NCBI GenBank assembly: GCA_025642065.1
Contig: JAODUP010000920.1
Span: 187,501 to 251,500, forward strand
Direction of reading: 5' to 3'
Length of the DNA: 64,000 nucleotides
DNA from: Paralvinella palmiformis
Taxonomy: Eukaryota > Annelida > Polychaeta > Terebellida > Alvinellidae
The notes below the pieces were generated by a model. That model saw nothing but the letters and a program-made list of their open reading frames with translations. It searched no databases and was not told the origin of the DNA. Positions within the stretch are counted from its first letter, which is position 1. The number at the start of each line of letters is the position of its first letter. Shown piece by piece: positions 1 to 11,788 of this stretch. The position numbers and the translations under genes were made by a program.

Positions 1-1859
1 CACCGCTATACCTTGACACAACAAGCGCCGCTTGGCTAGAGAAATATGTTGCATTAATATATAATACCATGGAGTTGCATCATTTACAGTTTGGTGTATC
101 CGGCCTCTTTTCGCAACTGGTCACTCAATTAAACTTTGGGAACGTAAGCCAAATTGTAAGTGGTACAGTTCCATCCTAATATATATTACATTAATATATA
201 TCAATATTATTAATGAGGTACACTTCGTTAATGTTTAACACAACTCAGTAATTTGTTTACCAATAATTATATCAGTATAAAATATACTATATTTCAACAA
301 GAAACAGCGAAATTCTTGGGTCGTTCAATTGTTCAAGGTAAGCATTGCGCAATGATTGAGGTGTAAGCTAGAGTGGCGCGACGTAGTGAATGTCAGGAGC
401 GCTAACAAACTCGAGTCAGAGAGTCACCAAATTACTTCCGGTTTAAAGTCGTTCGCTATACTTTTCATTGTCGTAAAATAGCAACGCTGGTGAAGTATTC
501 TTTAATATTTTAATTTGATTAGCCGCCTTTATTTACAGCGGTCACTCTATTTTGTAATTAACCGTTCGATATAACATTTATCGGGGCATTCGTATTAACC
601 CAAAATTGGCTGTTAGATCTAGGTCAGTTTGGCGCGAAAGGCAAAATATTGTCTTTGCTTTTGATGTACAAGATAATTATTTGTTTATAAGGAAAATAAT
701 TTATAAGATCAATGAGAATAGTAACTAATGTACTGGCGAACAAACTTCGAATGGTAACGTTAATGTAAGTGAAAATGTCGTCGAGTATTTGTTCGATTTG
801 TGAATAATAAATGTGATTTTGATATTTATTGTATAATCTGACTAAGAGAAGATTGGGTGATAATGTGGACATTTTGTACATAGTTAAAGCACTTTTTTTT
901 ATTTATGTGCTCTGTATTACAAAATTTTGAAAGAAGCTTCAGTGAAATAGTCAGGTAATCTATGAAAAATATAGATATAGATATAGATATACTGTTTATT
1001 GAGCCCATAAGTAATATATATAGGAATTCTTGGACTAACTAAGTAACTTAGTGAGTTAGTCTTTGTTACTAGATCTAGATCTACTACTAGACTTAGACTA
1101 GAATAGATCTATACTGCTATAGCATAGTATATACTCTGATACAGAGATTCACAGCACTTAATATTATATAACTCTGTTTGATTAAAAGTTGTGTATATCA
1201 TGGTATGTAATATTAACAAGAACGGATGTATCAATATTTGTTAAACAAATTAATTGAGTTTGGGACAAATGAAATCCTATAAACTTAAATTCTTAAGCCT
1301 ATTTACATGGAGACAACTGTTGCATAATCCTGATAATACTTTGACCTGGTGGTCAATGGTGACACCAAGATATTAAAATGTTTCACATATTTCCACAGGA
1401 TCATTGTTTATCATGATAAGATGTTCATGGCCATGGCCCGGGTGATATCACAATGTCTAAAATCAAATATGATTTGTTTGGTTTTACTTTCAGTAACAAA
1501 TGATGTTAGTGACAGTGAGTGATACCATGATTGAGAAACTACTCCAATCTGTGTTTTATTGTTGGTTTCATCACTTTATAATCATTCAGACTATTACCGA
1601 GTCAGCAGCGTATTTGATCAGTACAGAATTATCAAATCGAGAAAGTAGAGCACTGGTATATATTATGAAAAGTACAGCAGATTGTATACAACCTTGGGGG
1701 CCATTTGTATTAAGGGTAAGAATATCAGATAGTGTGTCATTAATACACGTATATTTTTTTTATACGTTTCCTGTCAATGAAGAAATCTAGTATGAATTTA
1801 CATAGTATTGATGATACATCAATGATCAAGTTTAAGATGGTGTTGATGTAACGGTAGTA
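1..1859. other. intergenic, no gene recognised
   Basis: I see no convincing coding exon here. The short open frames lack family motifs and splice context. The stretch is AT-rich, with a small (ATAGAT)n tract near 966-990 and several short TAGATCTA-like palindromes around 1065-1110. It could contain promoter or 5' non-coding exon sequence for the zinc-finger gene that starts coding at 3852, but nothing in the sequence fixes a start site. Confidence 0.4.
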
Positions 1860-3500
1860 CCGTAACTTTCACACAAATAATAGCATTAGTAAAATGTCGA
1901 ATCCAGGGATAGACATATAACAGGGTTGTGAACAAAATACAGAATTACATTCCTGGATAGATGCATCGTATTTAGATTGAATTAGATTGTGCATTAAAAT
2001 GATATCAGGCTTTAAGATGTTAAAAGCCGAGCTGAAGTCTATAAACGATGACAAGATGTAAGTTTTTTTGTGTCAAAATGTTTAACAATAGTATTGTTTA
2101 ATAACAAATTAGTGGCAACCTCAGTGGATCTCTTTTCTGTGACAGAATTGACATGGGTCAAGATGTTCATCAATTTCTGGTAATAGATATTTCAGAACAA
2201 TCCATTCTAAATACTTAAGTGGGACTGGTATTATGGTAGCTGATTTCCACAAATCAGACATTGATACATTGTTGGAATCAAGGTTAATATACATTGGCTA
2301 CTTCATTGTGAAATAATTCAATAATCAAGGTGAGATATTATCAGGCCCAGATCTATGCTTTCCTGGGGTTCAAATTCTAAAGAAAAATGACATACTTCAT
2401 GTTCCAAGATGTTTCTAATCTTATTATTGTCATTTATGGTAGACATAAGTTCATGGAATAGATCAGAATAATTGTCCCCTCGTTATAGAATTTGTTCATA
2501 TTTCTACATAGTTTTTAGGTCTAACTGGGTATTATTTGTGTAAAGGATTTTTTCCTTGTGTCCATTTATTGTTTATAAACCTTACCATGTTTGTCGGCAA
2601 TTTCCTTGAACAAAAAATTTGCTTCTAACATATATTTGTAGTTCCTTTTACATTGATTGATTTCTCTGTCTAAGTCGTTTTATATAATTTTCAGCTTAGG
2701 GCAATCTTTGTTGTGGTGTATAAAATCCCTCTTTCGGTTAAGTTTTTGCTTTAGTGCTTTAGTAACCCAGGGTTTGTTGTTTGCGTAGCAAGTAGCTTCT
2801 TTTGATGATATAGTAACATTTTTAACAAAATTCAATATATGCAGTTACTGTGTTGACACATTCATTTATATCATTACTGTATAATATGTCCAGATCGGTG
2901 GTGTCAAAACGGTCTTAAAGTTGTTCAATGGTGTCAGTGTCCTATTGTTTTACTTGTATTTTAACCAATTTTTTTCACTCCTGAGTAGATAGAAGTAAAA
3001 TGTTGTCATGATAAGATATTGCTAGTGGGTCCTTCTTTAAACATTTGTTGTGTGAATTTTTTGTGTTGCAATAGCACAGGTTGATTGTTCTATCCTGGCT
3101 GGTCATACGTCATTTTACGTATTGCATAAAATCTGGGATTTTGAATTGTTCTTGGTTGAAGTCACCCAGTACAATTACAGCTGCTTCTGGTTTATCCTTT
3201 TGTACATCAGATATAACGTCGATAATAGATCAGTGTTCTCTGATTGAGTATGGTGGCCTTCAGGCAGGTATACAGTAACAAATATGACACACAGTATCTC
3301 ATGTGGTAAATAATAAGACCTGCAGGATACTGTTACTAGGAGTTATAGCTTGGATATGCATATTTTTTCCTTACACTAACTGTTGTTCATAAATAGACAG
3401 ACACCACTGGTTACAATAATTGTTTCCCTAATACAGAGAGGAAGTGGTTTTATTTCCCATTGTATTTCTTCCATATCTCATCTTTGTGTCAAATGAAGGA
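1860..3500 (-). mobile_element. decayed non-LTR retrotransposon (endonuclease + reverse transcriptase)
   Basis: Reading the minus strand from about 3500 down to 1860 gives LINE ORF2 fragments in the right order. Near 3160-3200 is a VIVLGDFN motif, typical of the apurinic-type endonuclease. Near 2000-2054 is FIDFSSAFNILKPD, the reverse-transcriptase motif A block that contains the first catalytic Asp. Between them the frame is broken by many stops and frameshifts, so the copy is dead. The motif style fits the CR1/L2/Rex group, but the clade is not resolved from fragments. No target-site duplication was identified. Confidence 0.8.
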
Positions 3501-3544
3501 TTATAACTTGTATACCAAATTTAGTCAAAGTTTACAAACATGAG

Positions 3545-3625
3545 TTTATATCTATTCTAATTAATTTATCATTTAACAGCCGTACAATTAAAATACTGCA
3601 ATACATTAATTAGAATAGATATAAA
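3545..3625. repeat. inverted repeat, 21-bp perfect arms
   Basis: The left arm 3545-3565 (TTTATATCTATTCTAATTAAT) is the exact reverse complement of 3605-3625, with a 39-base spacer. It sits about 210 bases upstream of the splice acceptor of the first zinc-finger coding exon. It is probably a small MITE or cruciform-forming remnant. No further function can be read from it. Confidence 0.7.
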
Positions 3626-3851
3626 TCAGCCATGCAAAAATACTTCAGAGTACTTTTTTAAGCATTGCTATTAAATGTCACCAGTCATTTAACTCGCCTG
3701 TATTTTTCAGTAACTATACAATAACTTTTGGATATTACAAAACAGAGCTGCTTTATTTCGTATAATACTTCTGACCTCCCAGTAATTATGTTCATCACAA
3801 TGGTTTTTAATGTCTCTTCTTGTTATGTGTTTCAGAAAGAAGTGAACATAA

Positions 3852-3971
3852 ATGGAAAAAACTGTCTCAAAGACGAAGTATAGGCAGTGCTGTATCTGTA
3901 AAACAGATCAGATAATTCTTAAATATCATTATGGTGCGATTTCTTGTCGTGGTTGTGGAATATTCTTTAAG
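3852..3971 (+). CDS. nuclear receptor-type zinc finger, first coding exon (finger I)
   Basis: The exon starts after a good acceptor (tgtttcag, exon from 3836) and ends at AAG|gtttgt, phase 0. ATG 3852 is preceded directly by an in-frame TAA (3849-3851), so it is the true start of this frame. The 40 residues contain C13-x2-C16-x15-C32-x2-C35 followed by GIFFK, and a YHYGAISC block very like finger I of nuclear receptors (usually YHYGVxxCEGCKGFF). The spacing between the Cys pairs is two residues longer than the usual 13. The P-box reads CRGCGI instead of the common CEGCKG, which would alter DNA half-site recognition. The intron right after FFK is a usual place for a receptor finger I/II intron. 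Confidence 0.8.
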
Positions 3972-4002
3972 GTTTGTATTATATATACAGTGTGTGACAT
4001 TA

Positions 4003-4345
4003 AAGGGACAGTTCACCCTCAGATAATATTACTTAAATATGTAACAGCGTATAATAAAAAAATTACAATAATAATGACGAACTCTACTTGATGTCTTAGA
4101 TATAAGGAAATAATCCAAATAACTGCACAGCTGCCATTAAGGCTGCATCAGGAGCCAGATTCGAAGGCGGGAAGGAGAAAAGTCGTGTTCTGAAGTCACC
4201 TGGGCCGGGTGTACACAGAGTTCACATAGACACCAGTTAGTGTTCCCAGTTCTCCTTGATGATTCTGCTTTCTTCAAAACAATCAGGATAATCTTCATCT
4301 CGTAATGGTTCTTCTGGTTCAAACTGATATGGCTGAATGTCATTC
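4003..4345 (+). mobile_element. fragment of a TIR element (TTAAAGGGACAGTTCACCC terminus)
   Basis: The terminus at 4003-4024 is the reverse complement of the element end at 29445-29469. Both copies also share an internal block whose translation contains RIWLxxQP (4137-4170 minus; 29325-29350 plus). The copy lies just inside the intron after the first zinc-finger exon. Its right end is not found and may have been lost next to the SINE that begins near 4398. The TTAA at the end suggests a piggyBac-like target, but that is only an inference. Confidence 0.6.
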
Positions 4346-4397
4346 GTGATGTAAATTTAGCATCGTGTTCATCGTTTTGATACTATACTGGAATCTA

Positions 4398-4690
4398 TAC
4401 AGTCTCTGTGGCCTAGTGGGTAAAAGTGTGGGACTTTCTTACTCATGGTCATGCTGTTAGGTTCGAATCCCGGCCGTGGCACTATAGTAGGACTGTTTTA
4501 TCAAACCAGGCAACTGGTAAGGATTTCTCCGTTGAATATGCCATCTATTGTAAATTCTAAATTTATTTAGAATTAGTCCCCATGGTGAAGCAGTGATTTG
4601 CAGACCATATGCGTGTCCCTCATTTGAGGTAGTTAAGCCGCGTAAATCTCAGCCATTGTTATAATAATTTTGCCGAATCAATAAAAAAAA
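4398..4690 (+). mobile_element. tRNA-derived SINE (family B)
   Basis: The head has a recognisable RNA polymerase III A box (TGGCCTAGTGGGTAA, about 4407-4421) and a B box (GGTTCGAATCC, about 4459-4469). A tRNA-unrelated body follows and ends in an A-rich tail near 4681-4690. A box to B box spacing and the lack of a cloverleaf argue against a functional tRNA gene. The body differs from the more common SINE family elsewhere in this window. Confidence 0.7.
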
Positions 4691-5039
4691 ACGGCCGATA
4701 AGTCTGGATTGTTATGCACACTGAATGGCTGAGAGTTATTGCTTGTTGATATCCTGACCTATTATCTGTTGCGTAAAACGAGTAACTGATGTCATGCATG
4801 GAAAAATGGGCTTTCACAGGCATGTTTGGTAGTTAAGGCAATTCTTTTATTCTAATGGCTGGTTACTCCATCACTTCTATCTTGCATATAATACATAAAT
4901 TGTTTGTATGGGTAGAAATTTTGTATTTCGTGGATCACTTTGAGCTGGCAGCTATGTGGATAATTAATTATGTGATTGTATATGCACGTATGCTCAGTGA
5001 ATGCAAATGGAGAGTGATGATGTCACAAATAACTTATGA

Positions 5040-5930
5040 ATGACAGCATTTGATTGGCCAAAGGTAGGATGGTACCGAATATCCACAATGATTTCATATA
5101 AGGATATTGCATGCTGCCCAGAGACAAACTCTGCATACGTGCGTACAGGTATGCAATGTTTTATTGATCCATTCCCAGTTTACACACATATTAAAATTAT
5201 GATAGTTAAAAGGTTTTTGCACTTTTTAAAATCTGACACCAAACAGGAAGTTGTGGAAGTCATAAGAATTGTAGATGGCCTTCACATGACAACAATGATA
5301 GAATTTATTTTGGAAACAGTAATGTTGAGGTTATTGCAACCCACTTCAAAGTTCTAGGACATACATGAAAACAGTAATGTTTAGATTGATGATCCTTTGA
5401 CAGAATGGGACATGTTGAAGTATAATTTGTATGGAATGCAAATTGAAGCAGTCCAACATAAATATGGACTAGATATAGTATTAATTACATTTAGTTTTTT
5501 GTTTATTTATGAATTAGGTCTATTTATAATCTACCTATGTAACATTAGACGAGTAAGCAGGGTAATCCAGGCTTTTTTATCAGTTTTAAAATACAGCACT
5601 AAATGATCGGGTGACCATTCAGCTGACAGGTCCAGTTGTTGATAAGTTTGACCCAGACTGCAATCTAAGAATTTTTAAAGGGCAGCAAATGTAAGAGGAG
5701 ACCTGGATTCGTGGATAGTGAGCCAAAATTAAAGAGCCCTAGACTTCAGACAGTTGAACTACCAGTGGCCAGTGGTGAATCTGTGGGGAGTGAATATGAA
5801 TCTGAAAATGACAATGAAATGACGGACGATAAAGTTTTACAGAGACTTCGGATAATTAAAATTTAACAACTGGTTATGCCTTCATTATTATGATGGATTA
5901 CCTGCTGACTTAAATAAAGCTTTAAAATTT
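5040..5930 (+). pseudogene. unrecognised degenerate coding-like block
   Basis: A 105-codon open frame (5040-5357), a second frame (5397-5606) and two more coding-looking segments (about 5602-5692 and 5697-5866) follow each other in shifted frames. The last two could be joined by removing one base near 5693, and an AATAAA lies near 5912. This looks like a decayed gene or transposon ORF, not a live gene. An acidic Ser/Glu-rich tail (near 5790-5830) is visible. I could not name the family. A piggyBac-type transposase was considered but is not supported by a catalytic motif. Confidence 0.3.
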
Positions 5931-7113
5931 GTGGGTTTTTTTTCTTTCACCTGAGAAGCCAATTTTTTGCTGAAAGTACAAAACATTACTATTTGAATGG
6001 TATTTGTTTAACTTTCATGGTGGTCTGATCTTCATAACGTTTGTGCTCACTTGGTATAGTGTCAGCACGGCAGGTCTAGAGTTAAAATATTTTACTAGAT
6101 CTGCATGTCCAGCAAGGCTACAAGTTAGTTTCACACATTTAGTATATATATAAATGGGGGAGTTCTACGAAGTTTGTACGATAAATGCTTGTGGATTTTC
6201 TTGAGGGTTTAGGTTCGGCTTTTTAAAGCGTTGGTTTGGCACAGTATTCATTAATGTCTAACAGGAATATAAACCAAGGTAGTTGGCTTCGGGATGTTTA
6301 TTTGATGATGAATGATGGAACTGATGAAGATGTTTTTGCAAACGAAAAATGCAAAATAGTCACTAGTGAATGTGCTAAAAACAACAGTAATGCCATTAAA
6401 TGTATGAAAAAATTATATATTTCATCATGACGAAAGTGCCTTTATTGAGCTAAAACTTGAATTAAATTATTAATTTTAGAAAAATTTAATTTTAGGTTTT
6501 AAAGTTATGGATTTATGAAAGGGGTATTATAATTTCTTTTACTAGACTTAAATGATGGTTGATGATGTCCCCCGCTAGAGATCTGTCTGGGAAATATTTC
6601 AAAAAATTTACTTTACATGATGTTTATTAACCTTCAAGGTTAATTATTCTTAGTAGAAATAAAGTAAAATGGTGCTGTGATATTTAAATATCTCCACTTC
6701 ATCTTTGAACAAACACATCCACTATTACTATTGTGCCAGATATATTGTTGAACTTCTGGATGATAAACCTGACCCTACTATTGATTTTGTTCTAATTATA
6801 ATAATCTTCTTTGAGTTATTTTTTATGCAAGCTATTTATCTTGATTGTCTATTTTCTTCTAGATGACTTTCTGTCTATAAGCCTGCTGACAGATCTTAAT
6901 GTTAGGAACTGATGAATGTGAATGTGTCTCTGGAAAAGAATATTAATTTGAAAAGGCCTTAAAAATTGGGAAAATTTTCTTAAATTTGCCTAGATAAAAT
7001 CAACGGGAAGATGACAGTCTAGCTGAGGGCAGTGTGGCTTGATTTTAGACTAGGCTAAGCTGGTGTCATTCTGGTTCTGGATGCTTTATCTGAAGGTTGG
7101 AGAGCTCAACTGT

Positions 7114-7157
7114 CTCTCTCTCTCTCTCTCTGTTTGTATATATATATATATATATAT
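7114..7157. repeat. (CT)n-(AT)n microsatellite
   Basis: A CT dinucleotide run (7114-7131) is followed by an AT run (7137-7157). It lies in the long intron between the two zinc-finger exons. Confidence 0.9.
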
Positions 7158-7902
7158 GGAATATTTTGTTTAAAAAAATATTAGCAATAATAGCTAGTCA
7201 ATTAGGAAATTGATTAGCAATTGCATAGTTTGTGTAGCAATTTTTAAGGCAAGTTAGAATTAGTCATAAGTTTTTTTTCTCCAAATACATTACTGTGTTA
7301 TGTAATAAAGAAAATTATCTAACTTATTAGAATTACAGCAAAACATCGTATGGCAACTTCAGTTTTATTTGACATGGCCCCCATCTTGTCACTATGACTA
7401 AAAATATCACTTTAGCAAACATTGTTGCATTTTCATGAGTAAACCAGGGTAGATAAGACAGATCTAGTGTGTTTCCCTTTCATTTTTAAAATATTTGTCA
7501 ACAATACGTTGTATATCTATCAGGGTTTTGAGTTTTTTACCGTAAAAAAACTATTTTTTACATTACATCGTAAAAAACCTGGTATTAACTAAATAACATT
7601 GTGTAATTAAGTAACGACATTGAGATAATGATGTCTTCACTCACATGCATCTCACAAACATACACATATATAGAAAGAACAAAATGCTTAACTTTTTTAT
7701 TGTATTACCTTAAATATTGGCACATAAATGAAATGTAGATCGTGACATAACATATATTAACTACTCAGTGGAAAACAATTAGACATAACATCAACATAGT
7801 TAATATTCTAATTCAACCATTCCTCTGAACATTCTGTAGCAGAATACCAGCTTAAATGCTGTGCTATTGCCGAGACGATTGCAAACTTTGGGATGAATAT
7901 TT

Positions 7903-8400
7903 TCAAAATTTGAAAACAATCCTTTCAATGGACACAGATGAAGCTGGGCATGATAGCAGCTTGACAGCTAATGCTGCAAAGTCACTTGGCAATGCATACA
8001 ATTTGAGGCCCTTCCACCAATTAACTGGGGCGATCTTTGTCGCAACATCGGTGAAATACATGGAAGGAAATGGTGACGCTTGTGCTTGGTAGTTTATTAT
8101 CACAGTGCTGACACTTGAATCTTGTAGCATAATCCAATCATTGACAATGCCTAATTGTTTTCCTGTTAGATGGGCACCTCTATATGTAGGATGAAGCATG
8201 CATGCCACTAAATGTTCATCAAGGACAGCCTGCTTGAAGCGTTTTCTACTAGCTTGATATGTGGTTGGAGAACTGGGGGAACATATCCAGACCTGAGTAT
8301 CTTGACTACTTTCACAAACTGATCATGATCTGCGATAGAGAATGGTAAATTGCATGCATCAAACAGCTTCGTGAGTCCATAGTAAGCTTGAATTTTGTAT
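7903..8400 (-). pseudogene. hAT transposase C-terminal (dimerisation) remnant
   Basis: The minus-strand frame contains EHLVAxMLHPTYRG, then WWKGLKLYALPSDFAALA, then LLSCPASSVSIERI. The last block is the hAT dimerisation signature (usually LLSxPASSAxxERxFS). The upstream portion (8210-8400) is broken by stops. It belongs to the same family as the fragments at 34020-34250 and probably 43818-44330. It is not a functional transposase. Confidence 0.8.
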
Positions 8401-8559
8401 CTGAAAATGAATTTGTAACGTTACAAAAGATTTACTGTGTGTTTGGCTTTTGCCAGATATATGGGTCTCTTTTAAATAAGGGAATTACTATGTGTGGAGT
8501 GGCTGTGACTTTGTGTATTATAATGACTGTTTTTTTCTGTGTCGGCTAGGTTGCATTGT

Positions 8560-9390
8560 GCCAGCGTTAGAAGTTATTTAAGAGGTTGTTGGGAAGGCGG
8601 GACAATTGATTAGATAGTGGACGGGATCAGAGTGCTTTATTGTTTGGGCCGACAAAGCTTTTTGTGTGCACCCAGCAGCGGAGGCGGCGTATGTGTGTAC
8701 GTCTGCTATTCTATTGTTTATGAGGTGAATACCGGGAACAATGATTTTATTGTACCAGGTACTTAATTTGGTTATGTCTAGATTTGGTGTTATTTGTTTG
8801 TGTAGGAATTTTGTTATCATGTGTTTGTAGGCACCTGGTATTTGTTCTGTGTGTAGGATGTTGATTAGGTTAGTGGTTAGGCCAGATCATTGGCTTGTTG
8901 GTTACCCTTGATATATGTGTGGCTGGGAACCCAGTGTAGAGTGGTTAGGCTGCCACATTGGCTTACGGCGAAGTCAGTAATTTTCGTTGTGATTTCTGGA
9001 TGTGTTTTTGTTTGTGCGAGGACTTTGATGGCTGCCATAGTGTATGATTGTGTCTTCGTGTCTGTCTTGTGCCTCCCGCCATGCGACGGTGGCGTGTATG
9101 GCGTGAAGTTCTGCAAGAGTGACTGGTGTGTGGTCGGGGAGTCTTCCACAGGAATTTCGGCGTACTCCCTCCACAAAACAGGGCCAGGCAGATTTTCCAT
9201 CCTGGTGGAAACTGGCATCTGTGTAGATGTTTATTGTTGCCTGGTGTCTGTTCTGGGAAGAGATCCAGTCTGAAGCCTCAGTGAATGCCCCTTTTGGGGT
9301 TTTTATTTTTTTGTTTTCGATAATTGTGGGCAGTTGCCAGTTTCCTTGGTACTGATTTAAATGTGATATGGGGCTGTTTTTATACATTCG
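8560..9390 (-). pseudogene. RNase H domain of a non-LTR retrotransposon, frameshifted
   Basis: Two overlapping minus-strand frames together carry RNase H landmarks: IYTDASF (first Asp), AELHAIHA (Glu) and, in the other frame, LHWVPSHTYIKGNQQAND (final His/Asp block). A C-terminal tail continues to 8578. The third acidic position, normally in a TDSQSA-type motif, reads YGSHQS, so the site is broken as well as frameshifted. The fragment is nested in the hAT element at 7521-9959. Either end of the LINE is missing. Confidence 0.8.
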
Positions 9391-9639
9391 GAAATGAAGT
9401 CACAAACACCATGAATTGAGAGTAATTAAGTCACTACTACAATGACAATAGGTGTCACTGTGAGATGGTGGATCAGCAGACCAGGGGATCAGCAATTGGG
9501 CTCATAAATTATGGTCATACATTCAGGGAGTGTCGCCTAGAATTGGTGATTAGGGTAGGGTGCATGGTGATGATTAACTGCCAAATTAGGTTTTGTGTGC
9601 TTTCTGTATCAATTAAATGCACACACTTATTTAACTGAT

Positions 9640-9895
9640 CAGTGCATTATTATTATTTGTTTTATTATACCAAACTTATAAAGCGCTCTTTTCATACTTA
9701 AAGCCCGTTCAAAAGCGCTGTACATAAACTTATGAAAAACATCTATATAAGATATAACAAATATAATACGATTATTTCATAACACTATATGTATAAAAGA
9801 AATTAAACACCAAAATGGCCGGAGAACAGATGCATTTTCAGCAACTTCTTAAAAATATTCAGTGTTTTGGATTCACGAATTCATTGTAAAAACCT
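9640..9895 (-). mobile_element. LINE 3'-tail fragment (GCGC-tail family)
   Basis: It begins with an ATT/TTA microsatellite (9648-9665), followed by a block containing AAAGCGCT and CAAAAGCGCTGTACA. That block resembles the tails at 25455-25560 and 31968-32050. The second of those adjoins a LINE coding end, so this is read as a truncated LINE 3' end in minus orientation. Confidence 0.5.
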
Positions 9896-9969
9896 GTTTT
9901 TTTACATGACGTTAAATAACAGCGTTAATAACGTCTGTATGGAAAAACTGCCAACCCTGGTATCTGTTA

Positions 9970-11788
9970 TATGCTAGAGTGACAGAGTAATTGTTATTGG
10001 ATAAATATGAAAAAGGGTGTTTTAGTAAAGTATATGCATTTAAATTTTAGCAAGCCAGACATATCGTCCAAACAAACACATATTAAACTGAATTTCGGAC
10101 AAACCAATTGTTTAAGTCTACAGCCAACTCAATTTTCAAAATAATCTGTTGTCACAATAAAACAATTCCGGTGCCAGGCAGTGCAAGAACACTGCCAACG
10201 ACCTGTTTATCATAAAAGTATTTAACAACAGTATTTTAACGATCTGAGCACTCGCAGATGAGATTATTCCAAAGGCAATGTGTACATGTATGTCAGTTGT
10301 ATGTTTGACCCATAGTCGTGAGCCATTATGGTCATGCGTATGTTTTTATTTCCAGTTACGTGAGCTAGTTTTAATGGCATTAGCGATTGACCTGAATGAA
10401 AACTTTCATGTCAATGGGATTAGACTAGTCTGAATGTTGTATCTTTAGTAAATGTGTTTAAACGTACACAAGTTTTTTCGTGCATGCATGTTGATATACA
10501 TCAGTTATACAACTACGAGACATACTGCTGTATCTTAGACTTTAAGCTTAAAAGTACTGGAATTTTGTATCCCCCATTATCATTTCAAAAACAGATGCAC
10601 ATATCCTTATGTACGTTTAGACTATGGGTAGTAGTAGTAGTAGTAGTAGTAGTATTTATTTTCAATATCAGACAACGTATACATAATACAATTTTACAAG
10701 TATATTACATATAAAGAAATTTGGGGGGGGGGGGGAATGTAGCTGAAGCTGTCTTCCCATTGGCCCCTAACTAATCATAGCTAATAATTATAGTCAGTTC
10801 AATAAAACACTGTTTGTGTATTTGCAAGTCTGGTCATGTGTCGCTGTGCGAATTTGGGGAGTATATGGACCAGGTACCATATAATGGTATAATTTCCTAG
10901 ACATGGGTCATGTACGTGTAGAAGTATCAACCCATTTTGCAACTCTTCTCGTTTTAAAATGGGCTTTGTAGTTGTAAAATACGCAACCCTGTTTTACAAC
11001 TAATTGATTCAGCACAGCATTGGCATGATCAGATCATGATAATTTTTGTTGTCCATCATTTTGTATAAAATGAATTTATGATTTTCGCGCTTGTTTGTAT
11101 GCATTTATATATGTATATATAATGTCCTTAAAATGTTCTGAAAACCGTACATTTGTTGAATCGGTCTGATTCCCATTTCGAAACTGCCCGGGCCATTTCG
11201 AAACGGAAGGCGACTGTTTCAACAATCTCAAATAATTTACTGTTTTCAGAATTTATTTGTTCAGATAGCTCTGTATAGAGGTCTATATAATCTGTATTCA
11301 GTTTAATTTTCACAACAACATGTTAATTTGCTAGATAACTGGCTAATACTACGAAAACAAATTGAAATAACGATGCGACCTTTTGTTGACATATGGTTGC
11401 TAAACAGGCAGGCATTCTTAAAACCACACCAGTTGTGAAACGGGATGGCCCATTTCAAAACGGCTACGATTGTCAAGATGGTGTGTAACATAGACACTTC
11501 GTATTCCAAAAGCACCTCTGAACTAAATACAAATTTACAATGCCAGATATTGGTTCGAGATTTTATGCGATGGGTTTTAGCTCCATTATTCTGTATAACT
11601 TGTATAGTGATTCGCGATGCCATACTGAACTGAAATAATTGTTGGTATTCGTGTGTCATGGTATCAGTATTTTGGCTAGTTGTTACAACTATAGAAGTGA
11701 AATTATACACAGTAATTATGAGAATCAAAAATGTTTGCATTTATTTATGAAGTTTATTATAAAGTCTTCCTTTCTTCTTATGTTTCAG
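9970..11788. other. intron sequence between zinc-finger exons, no gene recognised
   Basis: It contains a (GTA)n tract at 10628-10654 and a short poly-G run near 10722-10734. Open frames at 11128-11740 occur on both strands without family motifs and are probably chance. Confidence 0.4.
10628..10654. repeat. (GTA)n microsatellite
   Basis: Nine GTA/TAG triplets in a row. Confidence 0.9.

Larger units (their letters stand above)
7521..9959. mobile_element. hAT-type DNA transposon with nested LINE insertions
   Basis: The left end begins CAGGGTTTTGAGTTTTT. The right end, read on the minus strand, begins CAGGGTTGGCAGTTTTT. These match as terminal inverted repeats. The flanking 8-mers ATATCTAT (7513-7520) and GTATCTGT (9960-9967) agree at six of eight bases, as expected for an aged 8-bp hAT target duplication. 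Inside, on the minus strand, is a hAT transposase C-terminal remnant. Inside that are RNase H and LINE 3'-tail fragments that must have inserted later. The whole element sits in the intron between the zinc-finger exons. Confidence 0.7.

Noticed and set aside
4398..4482. tRNA gene
   Set aside because: It has A and B boxes but no convincing cloverleaf or anticodon stem, and a SINE body and A-rich tail follow.
8890..9273. 127-codon plus-strand frame
   Set aside because: It is the shadow of the RNase H remnant on the minus strand, which carries the motifs.
11128..11740. Overlapping open frames on both strands before finger II
   Set aside because: No family signature; mutual shadows in intron sequence.
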